Shown here: positions 9,144-16,987 of the stretch, piece after piece
How the letters are laid out: each line of letters begins with the position of its first letter
Numbering within the stretch: the first letter of the stretch is position 1
NCBI GenBank assembly: GCA_033811195.1
Contig: JAPXOZ010000001.1
Coordinates: 1-64,000, forward strand
Reading direction: 5' to 3'
DNA from: Cacconaster sp033811195
Lineage (GTDB): Bacteria; Bacteroidota; Bacteroidia; Bacteroidales; UBA932
DNA length: 64,000 nucleotides
Notes under the pieces: model-generated
Seen by the model: the letters and a program-made list of their open reading frames with translations, nothing else
Databases searched by the model: none
Told to the model about the DNA's origin: nothing
Translations under genes and position numbers: made by a program

Positions 9144-10508
9144 ATGGCAGAAAAATTGGCTAAATTCCTTAACGACTCGCCTGCAGCAAGGTGGACTGCG
9201 CTGATACTCATCTCTCTGATGATGTTTTTCACATACATGTTCGTTGACGTAATGTCACCGCTCAAATCCCTTGTTGAAAGTTCCCTCGGATGGGATAGCG
9301 GCGTGTTCGGCACCTATGCAGCATCCGAATACATTCTCAACGTATGTGGATTCCTTATCATTGCAGGAATTATCCTTGATAAGATGGGTGTTCGTTTTAC
9401 CGGAACACTCTCCGCTTCATTGATGGTAATCGGAGCGGCCATCAAGTTTGTAGGTATCACTGACTGGTTTCAGACTACTGCATTCAGCGGGTGGCTCGAC
9501 AGCTGGTGGACAACTCTTCCTAGCAGCGCCAAGATGGCATCTCTAGGTTTCATGATTTTTGGATGTGGCGCAGAAATGGCCGGTACTACGGTTTCAAAAA
9601 TTATTGCAAAATGGTTTAAAGGCAAGGAAATGGCCCTCGCAATGGGTCTTGAAATGGCTATCGCCCGTCTGGGTGTATTCGCCGTAATGTGGCTTGCCCC
9701 TATCATTGCCACTCGTTACAACGCTTCGGTACTTGCTCCCGTAGCATTTTGCTCCGCACTCTTGTTCGTAGGCCTGATCTTCTTCCTGGTCTTCACAGTA
9801 ATGGATCGCAAGCTTGACAATCAGCTTGTTGAAGCCGGCATTAAAGAGGACAAAAGTTCTGAGGACGAATTCCGAGTTAGGGATTTGGGCAAAATTTTCT
9901 CAAGCAAGATGTTCTGGATTGTGGCTCTACTATGCGTACTCTACTATAGCGCTATTTTTCCCTTCCAGAGATATGCCCCCAACTTCCTCGAAGTGACTCT
10001 AAATATTGATGCCGGTACGGCTTCACGACTATTCAGCTTTTTCCCTATCCTGGCAATGATCCTAACTCCTGTCCTTGGAATTTTCCTTGACCTTAAGGGA
10101 AAGGGAGCATCCATGCTGATGCTCGGATCCATCATAATGATAGTATGCCACCTGAGTTTCGCATTCATACTGCCACTATACCCTCATAAATGGTTTGCCT
10201 TTATGCTGATAGTAGTACTGGGAGTCTCTTTCTCTCTTGTGCCTGCAGCCCTCTGGCCTTCCGTTCCCAAGATTATTGACGAAAAGATCCTCGGATCGGC
10301 CTACTGTCTTATATTCTGGGTGCAGAACATAGGTTTGAGCTTCGTACCCCTTCTCATAGGAAAGGTACTCCTGTATACCGGTGGATATTTTGCTCCAATG
10401 CTCATCTTCTCCAGCTTCGGCGTGCTTGCATTCATCTTCAGTTTCCTACTCAAAGCTGAAGACCGTCGCAAAGGCTACGGCCTCGAATTACCTAATATAA
10501 GGAAATAA
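9144..10508 (+). CDS. MFS transporter (first of a tandem pair)
   Basis: A 454-residue protein with about 12 predicted membrane segments in two six-helix halves separated by a charged loop near residues 220-250. The loop after TM2 reads GIILDKMGVRFTG, the MFS signature-A position. The second half contains LWPSVPKIIDEKILGSAYCL. It resembles the general MFS/MFSD1-like group in which the human member exports dipeptides from lysosomes, but substrate cannot be fixed from sequence. It is followed 37 bp later by a clear paralogue on the same strand. Gene limits are secure; function beyond secondary transport is not. Confidence 0.85.
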   Translation: MAEKLAKFLNDSPAARWTALILISLMMFFTYMFVDVMSPLKSLVESSLGWDSGVFGTYAASEYILNVCGFLIIAGIILDKMGVRFTGTLSASLMVIGAAIKFVGITDWFQTTAFSGWLDSWWTTLPSSAKMASLGFMIFGCGAEMAGTTVSKIIAKWFKGKEMALAMGLEMAIARLGVFAVMWLAPIIATRYNASVLAPVAFCSALLFVGLIFFLVFTVMDRKLDNQLVEAGIKEDKSSEDEFRVRDLGKIFSSKMFWIVALLCVLYYSAIFPFQRYAPNFLEVTLNIDAGTASRLFSFFPILAMILTPVLGIFLDLKGKGASMLMLGSIIMIVCHLSFAFILPLYPHKWFAFMLIVVLGVSFSLVPAALWPSVPKIIDEKILGSAYCLIFWVQNIGLSFVPLLIGKVLLYTGGYFAPMLIFSSFGVLAFIFSFLLKAEDRRKGYGLELPNIRK

Positions 10509-10545
10509 GAAAGAATCAAAACTATTAACTTTATAATAACTATCT

Positions 10546-11943
10546 ATGACTGAACAACAAATCCAAGCCAAGAAAAAGAACATACATAGATGGGCCTGGA
10601 TTGCCCTCGCGTGCCTAGTGGTGCCGATGTTTGCATCCTACTTCTTCGATGATATGTTCTCAACTCTCTCCCACATCTTCAAGCATCCCGAAATGCTGGA
10701 GCTTGGTTGGGACTCCGCCAACTATGGATTCTACGCGGGTGGTTACTCCTTCCTCTGTGTCTGGGGCGGCTTGATCGTCTGCGGTATGCTTCTCGACAAA
10801 TGGGGTGTACGCATAACAGGATCCATCTTCGTAGGTTTGATGATTGCAGGTGCGGCCCTGGTCTATGTGGCCATCTCCACGCCTTCCATCGTGGCTGCCG
10901 GTCACTCGCTCACCGTAGCCTATATCGGCTGTATGCTCTTCGGACTCGGAAGTGAAATTGCCGGAGTAGGCGTCACCCGTTCTATTGCCAAATGGTTTAA
11001 AGGCAGCTATACTGCTCTGGCTATGGGGCTCCAACTTGCCATCGCCCGACTCGGTACAGCAACCGCATTTATTCTATCACCCAGACTTGTTTCAGCTGCT
11101 GCAAATGGCATGTATCCCCTCAGCGAGACCAGCAAACCAGCTTTGTTTGGACTTGGACTCCTCCTAATTGGTGGTATTCTTTGGGGTATATTTGTTGCGA
11201 TGGACGCAAGATTTGACAAGCTTGTAGGCACTACAGACAAGGTTGTAACTTCTAACGAAGACAAGTTCAAATTCTCCGATATATTCAAGGTTCTCAGCAA
11301 CAAACATTTTATTCTGATTTCGCTTCTCTGCGTATTCTTTTATGTTTGTATTATCTCATTCAAGAAGTTTGCAACATCTATCCTCATCCCCCGTTTTGGC
11401 ATCGAACTTGACGCCGCTACATGGATGATATCGATGATACCTTTCTTTACTGTTGTAGGCACCCCACTCTTTGGCGTTCTTGTTGACAAGTTTGGAAAAG
11501 CGACAATTTGGATGATTACCGGCTCCGTGATGGTATTTGTAGCTCACCTTATAGTTGGATTTGCCCCCGCTGGCGTTCCCTTCTACGGTTATCTCGGTAT
11601 TGCAATTCTTGGCGTTGGTTTTTCTCTAGTTCCTGCAGCAATGTGGCCTTCGGTACCCAAGATTGTACCTGATAAGAATCTAGGAACAGCATATTCCCTC
11701 ATATTCTGGATTCAAAATATGGGTATGCTCCTTGTTCCCCTATTTGTCGGCAGAATCTTCAGAAATACTATTACCGCAGAAGCAGGTACAGAACTCTTTG
11801 CTAAGCAAGAAGTGACTGCAGCAATAAATGCAGAATGGATTTTCATTTGCCTCGGCCTCATTGCCATTACGGTTTCCATTCTCTTCGCATATTCTGCCAG
11901 AAAGAACCCTCATCTGGAACTGGACGAACCTAATAAAAAATAA
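10546..11943 (+). CDS. MFS transporter (second of a tandem pair)
   Basis: A 465-residue paralogue of the preceding gene with the same layout: about 12 membrane segments, GMLLDKWGVRITGS after TM2, the Ser-Lys-Trp-Phe-Lys-Gly segment after TM4 shared by both copies, and MWPSVPKIVPDKNLGTAYSL in the second half. The shared motifs point to an old tandem duplication, since the DNA has diverged. The two may act on related substrates or form a heteromeric pair; the sequence does not decide. The gene ends at the shared terminator that also faces hppA. Confidence 0.85.
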   Translation: MTEQQIQAKKKNIHRWAWIALACLVVPMFASYFFDDMFSTLSHIFKHPEMLELGWDSANYGFYAGGYSFLCVWGGLIVCGMLLDKWGVRITGSIFVGLMIAGAALVYVAISTPSIVAAGHSLTVAYIGCMLFGLGSEIAGVGVTRSIAKWFKGSYTALAMGLQLAIARLGTATAFILSPRLVSAAANGMYPLSETSKPALFGLGLLLIGGILWGIFVAMDARFDKLVGTTDKVVTSNEDKFKFSDIFKVLSNKHFILISLLCVFFYVCIISFKKFATSILIPRFGIELDAATWMISMIPFFTVVGTPLFGVLVDKFGKATIWMITGSVMVFVAHLIVGFAPAGVPFYGYLGIAILGVGFSLVPAAMWPSVPKIVPDKNLGTAYSLIFWIQNMGMLLVPLFVGRIFRNTITAEAGTELFAKQEVTAAINAEWIFICLGLIAITVSILFAYSARKNPHLELDEPNKK

Positions 11944-11966
11944 TCCCTAGCATATAAACTACAATG

Positions 11967-12002
11967 AAAATCCCCGGAAGCATTTTAGCCCCGGGGATTT
12001 TT
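11967..12002. terminator. Bidirectional terminator between MFS pair and hppA
   Basis: Arms AAAATCCCCGG (11967-11977) and CCGGGGATTTT (11991-12001) form an 11-bp perfect stem with a 13-nt loop. T-rich ends occur on both strands. It sits in the 80-bp gap between convergent genes. Confidence 0.88.
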
Positions 12003-12023
12003 GTAATTCATAATTTATATTAT

Positions 12024-14231
12024 TTACAATATCGTAAAGGCTACTGTCAAGCCGGCCATCACAATAGAAACCATGGACATCAACTTGATGAGAATATTGA
12101 GGGAAGGTCCGGAAGTATCCTTAAAAGGGTCACCTACAGTATCACCAACAACCGTTGCCTTATGTGCAATGGATCCCCTACCACCATAATTACCCTCCTC
12201 TACATATTTTTTCGCATTATCCCATGTCCCACCGGCATTTGCCATAAAGATGGCAAGAACAAATCCGGAACTCAAACCTCCAAGTAACAATCCAACCACA
12301 CCCGCTACATCGAAAAGAATTCCCACCAGAATAGGAACCACTATGGCAAGAAGCGAAGGTAGGAGCATCTCCCTCTGTGCCCCACGCGTAGAAATTTCTA
12401 CGCATCTCGCATAATCAGGAACTGCCTCACCTGTAAGTATTCCCTTAATATCACGGAATTGTCTGCGCACCTCATTCACCATACTCTCTGCAGCACGGCC
12501 AACTGCATTCATGGTCAAACCACAGAACAGGAATGACATCATAGCACCGATGAAGAGTCCAGTCAGTAGCTTAGGATTCATAACGTTGATAGAATAATAC
12601 TCCAATAAATCCGGGATGGTAGCGTGAGCCACATCCACTTGACGACCGGCAATATCTACCACCGTTTGCCCAATATTTATCAAAGCGATTTTTATCTCCT
12701 CGAGGTAAGATGCAAGCAATGCCAGAGCTGTCAGGGCTGCTGAACCTATGGCAAATCCCTTGCCGGTAGCGGCTGTGGTGTTGCCAAGCGCATCCAGCAC
12801 ATCAGTCCTCTTCCGCACTTCCGGATCAAGATTACTCATCTGCGCATTTCCTCCGGCATTGTCCGCTATGGGACCGTATGCATCGGTAGCAAGGGTAATG
12901 CCCAGAGTCGAAAGCATACCCACAGCAGAAATGCTGATACCGTAAAGTCCGATACTTAGGTTCTTCGCTGAGAGCATTGCAGATATCTCAAATTTAATAG
13001 CAAAGAGATATGCTAGAATGATAGCCACAGCAACGGTGATGACCGGTATCGCGGTTGATATCATACCAACTCCAAAGCCCGAGATAATCACAGTAGCAGG
13101 ACCTGTCTTTCCGCTTTCTGCAACCTTACGGGTGGGCTTGTATGAGTGTGAAGTGAAGTATTCTGCCGAACGTCCTATTATGATACCCGCCAGCAATCCT
13201 ATAATTACCGAACAAGAGATCCAAATCCAGTTTTCCAATTTAAGGAGCCACAATATGACGAAAGTGAAGACCGCTATAAAAACCGCACTAAGATTAACTC
13301 CAAGACTGAGCGACTTGAGCAGCTTGTCCATTCCTGCATCTTCTTTGGTCCGTACTGTAAAGATCCCTAGTATTGATAGTACGATTCCCACAGCTGCAAT
13401 TAACATCGGTGCAAAAACAGCGCTAACCTGAGCTACGTACCCCTTCGAGAAGAAAGCGGAAGCACCAAGGGCCATCGTTGCGAGAATTGCTCCACAATAA
13501 GACTCATAAAGATCTGCACCCATACCAGCAACATCTCCCACGTTGTCACCCACATTGTCTGCGATAGTTGCAGGGTTTCGAGGATCATCCTCAGGAATAT
13601 CTTCCTCCAATTTGCCTACCAGATCAGCTCCAACATCAGCAGCTTTGGTATATATACCCCCGCCTACTCTCGCAAAAAGCGCCTGTGTAGAGGCTCCCAT
13701 ACCAAAGGTGAGCATAGTAGTAGTAATTACCACCATTTTCTGTTCTGGAGTACTCTCCTTGATAAAAGCCTCTAGGATAAGATACCAGAGGGAGATATCC
13801 AACAGGCCTAGACCCACTACGGTCAAACCCATCACCGCTCCCGAACGAAATGCCACCTTTAGTCCGGAATTAAGCGAAGTTCTGCAGGCATTAGCAGTAC
13901 GTGAAGAAGCAAAAGTTGCAGTTTTCATACCGATAAATCCGGCAAGTCCGGAGAAAAAACCTCCTGTCAAAAATGCAAACGGCACCCAAGGGTTTTGTAC
14001 TCCGAAACCGTAAGCAAGAATAGCAAAAAATAGAGCGAGAATTAAAAATACAATGATAACTACCTTGTACTGTTGCTTTATATAGGCCATAGCCCCCTTC
14101 CTGACATGAGAAGCTATCTCCCTCATAGTCGGAGTCCCTTCATTCGTCCGCTTCATTCGGCGATAAAAGATATAAGCAAATACCAGTGCCAAAATCGAGC
14201 ATGCCGGAACTAGAAAAAAGATTGGAGTCAT
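12024..14231 (-). CDS. hppA: K+-dependent membrane ion-translocating pyrophosphatase
   Basis: A 735-residue integral membrane pyrophosphatase that couples PPi hydrolysis to ion pumping across the inner membrane. The substrate-binding segment is VGGGIYTKAADVGADLVGKL, followed by NPATIADNVGDNVGDVAGMG, and a matching acidic motif (TVVGDTVGDPFKDTSGPS) is near the C-terminus. GNTTAATGKG carries Ala rather than Lys after GNTT, which marks the K+-dependent subgroup. Residues T89, F93 and D145 align with positions reported as signatures of Na+ and H+ co-pumping Bacteroides enzymes, so the pumped ion could be Na+, H+ or both. It lies downstream of murI across a 344-bp low-complexity tract and faces the MFS genes across a terminator. 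Confidence 0.93.
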   Translation of the reverse strand: MTPIFFLVPACSILALVFAYIFYRRMKRTNEGTPTMREIASHVRKGAMAYIKQQYKVVIIVFLILALFFAILAYGFGVQNPWVPFAFLTGGFFSGLAGFIGMKTATFASSRTANACRTSLNSGLKVAFRSGAVMGLTVVGLGLLDISLWYLILEAFIKESTPEQKMVVITTTMLTFGMGASTQALFARVGGGIYTKAADVGADLVGKLEEDIPEDDPRNPATIADNVGDNVGDVAGMGADLYESYCGAILATMALGASAFFSKGYVAQVSAVFAPMLIAAVGIVLSILGIFTVRTKEDAGMDKLLKSLSLGVNLSAVFIAVFTFVILWLLKLENWIWISCSVIIGLLAGIIIGRSAEYFTSHSYKPTRKVAESGKTGPATVIISGFGVGMISTAIPVITVAVAIILAYLFAIKFEISAMLSAKNLSIGLYGISISAVGMLSTLGITLATDAYGPIADNAGGNAQMSNLDPEVRKRTDVLDALGNTTAATGKGFAIGSAALTALALLASYLEEIKIALINIGQTVVDIAGRQVDVAHATIPDLLEYYSINVMNPKLLTGLFIGAMMSFLFCGLTMNAVGRAAESMVNEVRRQFRDIKGILTGEAVPDYARCVEISTRGAQREMLLPSLLAIVVPILVGILFDVAGVVGLLLGGLSSGFVLAIFMANAGGTWDNAKKYVEEGNYGGRGSIAHKATVVGDTVGDPFKDTSGPSLNILIKLMSMVSIVMAGLTVAFTIL

Positions 14232-14235
14232 AATG

Positions 14236-14570
14236 GTGTAGTTTTGAGTTTTGAGTTCTGAGTATGTAGTTATTTTAGAGTTATAAGTGGGTAGTTCTTA
14301 GTATGTAGTTATGAATTAGTGGTTGGTTTGGAGTTATAAGTTGTGAGTATCGGGTCTTAAGTTGCGGGGTACGGAGTATGTTTTGAGTTATAAGTGAGTA
14401 GTGGGTAATTTGTAGTATGGAGTATGGAGTGTGTAGTGTAGCTTGGTTAGGTTAGTGTGAATTCGTGCAGCGTACTGTAATGTAGTGTACAATGTAATGT
14501 ATAGTACAATTTTATAAAGTGTTGTGTTGTATAGCGTAGTATAGTGTAGTGTAGTATTGGAGTAATTTTA
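14236..14570. repeat. Low-complexity G/T-rich tract between murI and hppA
   Basis: About 335 bp with no ORF, built of drifting words such as GAGTTTTGAGT, GTGTAGT, GGGGTACGGAGT and TATAGTGTAGT. It abuts the murI stop codon (14576). Related words appear at 52583-52678, 57001-57073 and 60735-60790. No promoter for hppA was recognisable inside it. Confidence 0.7.
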
Positions 14571-14575
14571 TATAT

Positions 14576-15355
14576 TTAAATCAAAATTTCAGCAAAATGA
14601 GAATCAGGCAAATCGGGTATTTCGCGACGTACCAGCATCTTGAGTACAGCCATATCTCCAGTCGAACAAAAAACCGATTCTCCGATCCCACAAGATATCT
14701 TTCTCCTCTGAGAGAGCACTCTCATAGTCTGTGCTGCCACTGCCGGTGCGGGATTGACAATCACAACATCCGGGCCTGCAATTCTGCGTATTGCCTCCTC
14801 CAAAAAAGGATAATGGGTGCAGCCCAAAACTATATGATCCGCTCCCGCAGCCACCATACCATCTATATGGTGGTGCAGCAAATCATCAATTTCCGATGAA
14901 TCAAAAACACCTCTCTCAATCATCTCCACGAGCCCTTCTCCCACCTGCTCGACTACCCTTACATCTCCTGCAAAACGTGCCAGAGTATCAAGATAAAGAG
15001 GACCTCTAAATGTTCCGGCTGTGGCAAGAACTCCTACTACACCACTTTTAGAGTGCAGTGCAGCAGGCTTTATGGCCGGTTCCATCCCCACAAAAGGTAC
15101 CTCAAACTTTTCCCTGAGTGAACTTATGGCAGCAGCAGTAGCTGTATTGCAGGCTACCACAACAATCTCTGCTCCCCTGTCGATGAGATAAGCAGATATC
15201 TTAGCCGATCTCTCCTTGATAAATGCCGGATCTTTCGATCCGTAAGGGCAAAAAGCTCCATCAGCAAAATAGAGACAGGACTCACCCGGCATCAGGCGAT
15301 ATATCTCACGCCAGACGGACAAGCCGCCTACTCCGGAATCGAAAATGCCAATCAT
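14576..15355 (-). CDS. murI: Glutamate racemase
   Basis: A 259-residue cytosolic enzyme that makes D-glutamate for peptidoglycan. The N-terminus IGIFDSGVGGLSVWREI is the classic MurI opening. The two catalytic cysteines lie in VVACNTATAA (C69) and VLGCTHYPF (C179), each with its neighbouring Thr. Length is normal. The ATG at 15355 fits the start motif with no room upstream. The SusD gene upstream on the same strand is separated from it by a strong terminator, so murI is probably transcribed from its own promoter. Confidence 0.96.
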   Translation of the reverse strand: MIGIFDSGVGGLSVWREIYRLMPGESCLYFADGAFCPYGSKDPAFIKERSAKISAYLIDRGAEIVVVACNTATAAAISSLREKFEVPFVGMEPAIKPAALHSKSGVVGVLATAGTFRGPLYLDTLARFAGDVRVVEQVGEGLVEMIERGVFDSSEIDDLLHHHIDGMVAAGADHIVLGCTHYPFLEEAIRRIAGPDVVIVNPAPAVAAQTMRVLSQRRKISCGIGESVFCSTGDMAVLKMLVRREIPDLPDSHFAEILI

Positions 15356-15392
15356 CGGTCAAAGTTAAGAAAAAAATCGCCTAATTGTATAA

Positions 15393-15422
15393 CAAAAGCC
15401 CCGAAAATTGCATTTTCGGGGC
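15393..15422 (-). terminator. Terminator of the first susC-susD operon
   Basis: Arms at 15398-15407 and 15413-15422 (GCCCCGAAAA/TTTTCGGGGC) form a 10-bp stem with a short loop. On the minus strand it is followed by TTTTGTT. It is 38 bp past the susD stop. Confidence 0.85.
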
Positions 15423-15459
15423 CTATTGTATCGGACAGAACCGTCCCAAGTATCAAAGA

Positions 15460-16947
15460 TTAGTCGTTGATATTTTTAGGAATCAGATCGTTGGAGTCAA
15501 TCTCCTCCTGAGGGATCGCAAATCTCCAGCGGATATCACTAGGCTCAACATACATAGCGTATGAAACTGCCGGATCGTGATTGGAGTTGCGTCGGTCGAG
15601 AGCCAGACCGAGACGTTTCAGGTCAAGGAAACGATGTCCCTCACCCCAAAGCTCGATTCTTCTGTAGAAGTAAATTTCATCGAGAAGCTCTTTACCTGTC
15701 TTGCTGCTCTTTTCATAAGAGTCATCACGTGTCTTGTTAAGGTTGTAGAGATAAGTCTGGGCTGCACCATTATCATTGAGTTTTGCACAGGCCTCAGCTG
15801 CTATCAGATACATCTCACCAAGCCTCATGAAGTTGGCATCGGCAACCGAACTGGCAGCATCAACAACTTGAAACTTCCTATTCATGTAAGGGATTTTAAC
15901 ATATCTTGAGCTTGGCATAGTAAAAGCCTTGCCGGTAGGATCCCAAAGAGTCTTACGAATATCCGTATCGGGGATTGCATCGTAAAGAATGTTGTTGATA
16001 CACTTTGGACAGCTCCTAACATTGGTAGAGTTGAAGTTATAAGACATGTAAGCCATAAATCCATAGAAATAGAGAGTCTGATCGGGAATCATATGGAATG
16101 CCCACATCCACTCTACATTGGAAGCATCATTGAAGCCCTTTGTATAATCACTCTTACTCATCAGTTTTGCAGAACTGTTTTTTATAGCCATCTCTGCATA
16201 CTTCTTGGCATTGGCCCAGTCGTGCATTGCCAAAGCAACACGAGCCCTAAGACCCATAACCGTAGTTGCCACGATGTGTGATTTTGATGTAAAAGAACTT
16301 GTGCCGAGCAGTGTAATAGACTGCTCAAGGTCGGCAACAATCTGGTTATATATCTCCTCAACTGTCGCAAGGGGCTTTTTAACCTCCTGAGTGTTTACAA
16401 CGAGGGGTGTAGCAAGCTGATTGTTCTGCTTGCCCGGTTCATATCTGTCACCATAAAGCTGAACCAGCCAGAAATAAGCCATGCCTCTATATGCAAGGGC
16501 CTGACCTTTAATCATCTGTTTATCAGCATCTGGACCCACAGCGTTATCTACATTATCGATAATCTGGTTAGCATTGGAAATCCACTTATAAGAGATCCTG
16601 AAGGGGAAAACACTGGTCCAGCTTTTTGGATTCCTCGGACCATCCCAGGTCACTTCACCTGTTCTGGTCCACCATCCGTTACCACCGGTCGGGAATACAA
16701 GATCCTCTCCCAATGCATCCATCGCTATCTGAAATGCAGGGTAGCCGCTGATGTTCTGTCTAGAATAGTACTGGCTCACCATTGATTTGTGAAGACCGTT
16801 CACTGCACCAAAAGCATTTTCCGTAGTAGTGAAGATAAAACTTGCATCATAAGATGATGTAGGGGTAGTTTCAAGAAAATCAGGACTACAGGAAGCCATA
16901 CCTGCGAAAATCGCAAGAGAGGCCAATATTTTGAATATATTTTTCAT
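15460..16947 (-). CDS. SusD-family nutrient-binding lipoprotein (system 1)
   Basis: A 495-residue SusD/RagB-type protein. The signal peptide ends in a lipobox (GMASC, C20) followed by SPDFLETTP, an acidic stretch typical of surface-exposed Bacteroidetes lipoproteins. The TPR-rich core and a C-terminal EGHRFLDLKRLG, the usual SusD end motif, are present. It would sit as a lid over the SusC channel and bind substrate outside the cell. The gene follows susC by 40 bp. No glycoside hydrolase, lyase, sulfatase or peptidase gene is attached to this operon, so the substrate is unknown. Confidence 0.92.
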   Translation of the reverse strand: MKNIFKILASLAIFAGMASCSPDFLETTPTSSYDASFIFTTTENAFGAVNGLHKSMVSQYYSRQNISGYPAFQIAMDALGEDLVFPTGGNGWWTRTGEVTWDGPRNPKSWTSVFPFRISYKWISNANQIIDNVDNAVGPDADKQMIKGQALAYRGMAYFWLVQLYGDRYEPGKQNNQLATPLVVNTQEVKKPLATVEEIYNQIVADLEQSITLLGTSSFTSKSHIVATTVMGLRARVALAMHDWANAKKYAEMAIKNSSAKLMSKSDYTKGFNDASNVEWMWAFHMIPDQTLYFYGFMAYMSYNFNSTNVRSCPKCINNILYDAIPDTDIRKTLWDPTGKAFTMPSSRYVKIPYMNRKFQVVDAASSVADANFMRLGEMYLIAAEACAKLNDNGAAQTYLYNLNKTRDDSYEKSSKTGKELLDEIYFYRRIELWGEGHRFLDLKRLGLALDRRNSNHDPAVSYAMYVEPSDIRWRFAIPQEEIDSNDLIPKNIND

Positions 16948-16987
16948 ACTGTATTATTCTTGTTTGTTAATGTTTGATTTTTACTAT

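Noticed and set aside
14236..14570. Possible CRISPR-like or satellite array
   Set aside because: The words drift and have no fixed spacer-repeat length; there are no cas genes nearby.
15360..15367. TAACTTTG (-7 type box) upstream of murI on the minus strand
   Set aside because: The nearest TTTG is 25 nt away and the start would fall on the ATG itself; a spacing this wide was not accepted.
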